Assembly: GCA_016720565.1 (NCBI GenBank)
Contig: JADKKJ010000003.1
Coordinates: 1-21,214 of the forward strand
From: Chitinophagaceae bacterium
GTDB taxonomy: Bacteria > Bacteroidota > Bacteroidia > Chitinophagales > Chitinophagaceae
Reading direction: 5' to 3'
DNA: 21,214 bases
Shown here: in pieces, positions 21,131-21,214 of the stretch
How positions within the stretch are numbered: position 1 is the first letter of the stretch
Layout of the letters: the number at the start of each line of letters is the position of its first letter
Translations under genes and position numbers: made by a program
The notes under the pieces: model-generated
Databases searched by the model: none
What the model saw: only the letters and a program-made list of their open reading frames with translations
Told to the model about the DNA's origin: nothing

Positions 21131-21214
21131 CACCGAACTGCAATTAAAACTTACCGAACTCGATGCTTGTGCAGATGCAAAGAAATTCTGCGAAGGTAAA
21201 ACCCTTCAGCAAGC
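21123..21214 (+). CDS. Unknown small phage protein, N-terminal fragment (runs off right edge)
   Basis: The ATG at 21123 opens a frame to the window edge, 30 complete codons: MTNTELQLKLTELDACADAK followed by KFCEGKTLQQA. It overlaps the previous gene by 8 nt and has AGGAGG in front. The string DAC.DA..F..GKTLQQA resembles the start of a small family seen in phages, in which a short Ala-Cys helix is followed by KTL..AW and a C.RGDW-like segment; the diagnostic part lies outside the window. I know no function for that family. It probably belongs to the same early transcript as the 130-aa gene. Confidence 0.7.
   Translation, partial: MTNTELQLKLTELDACADAKKFCEGKTLQQ

Noticed and set aside
1..21214. 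CRISPR array, tRNA, rRNA, insertion sequence, integrase or attachment site
   Set aside because: No regularly spaced repeats, cloverleaf-like sequence, transposase or recombinase motif was found on either strand by reading.
1..21214. Stop-codon reassignment as in some Bacteroidota phages
   Set aside because: TAG, TAA and TGA all end good genes, for example TAG for the large terminase, and no conserved domain is cut by an in-frame stop apart from the chaperone, which a -1 frameshift explains better.

Overview
The window reads as part of a tailed double-stranded DNA phage or prophage of a Bacteroidota host. The virion genes match protein types that I recognise from Bacteroidota phages. Most late-gene starts are preceded by A/T-rich sequence rather than a Shine-Dalgarno box. 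The one secreted protein begins with a leader of the MKKLFLIVFILISVQSFSQ type. TAG, TAA and TGA all end genes, so the code is standard. No integrase, tRNA, rRNA, CRISPR array or insertion sequence is visible, so the sequence cannot tell a free phage from a prophage.

Layout. A divergent intergenic region (about 20285-20737) separates two transcription directions. To the right, two small plus-strand genes begin what is probably an early module; the second runs off the edge. To the left, everything from 20284 to 1 lies on the minus strand. In order of transcription these are: a sigma-factor-like regulator, a small membrane protein, a cassette of three glycosyltransferases, a Cys-rich small protein and a SAM methyltransferase, then small and large terminase. 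Next come a tail-assembly-chaperone-like gene with a predicted -1 frameshift, an HK97-gp10-like protein, two tail or baseplate proteins, two fibre-like proteins and the tape measure. The last block is a prohead protease fused to a scaffold-like region, the major capsid protein, a tail-tube-like protein, a strong terminator, a small virion protein, the portal, a connector-like protein, a tail-completion-like protein and the start of a secreted protein.

How it works together. Almost every neighbouring pair from 20284 to 8230 overlaps or abuts (ATGA or TAATG junctions), which points to one long coupled late operon. The regulator at its head is a good candidate for switching on late expression. 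The glycosyltransferase and methyltransferase cassette shares that operon, so its products are probably made with the virion and may decorate virion proteins, DNA or host surface sugars. The gene order is permuted relative to the usual siphophage order: tail genes come directly after the large terminase, and the portal comes after the capsid.

The most interesting non-coding signal is the element CGGACAAA. It occurs exactly three times, each time in a spacer and 24-25 nt before a start codon (chaperone, protease, 125-aa protein). At two of the three sites a second block, TGGTCATTTA, sits at identical spacing. It looks like a phage-specific late promoter or a translation-control element.
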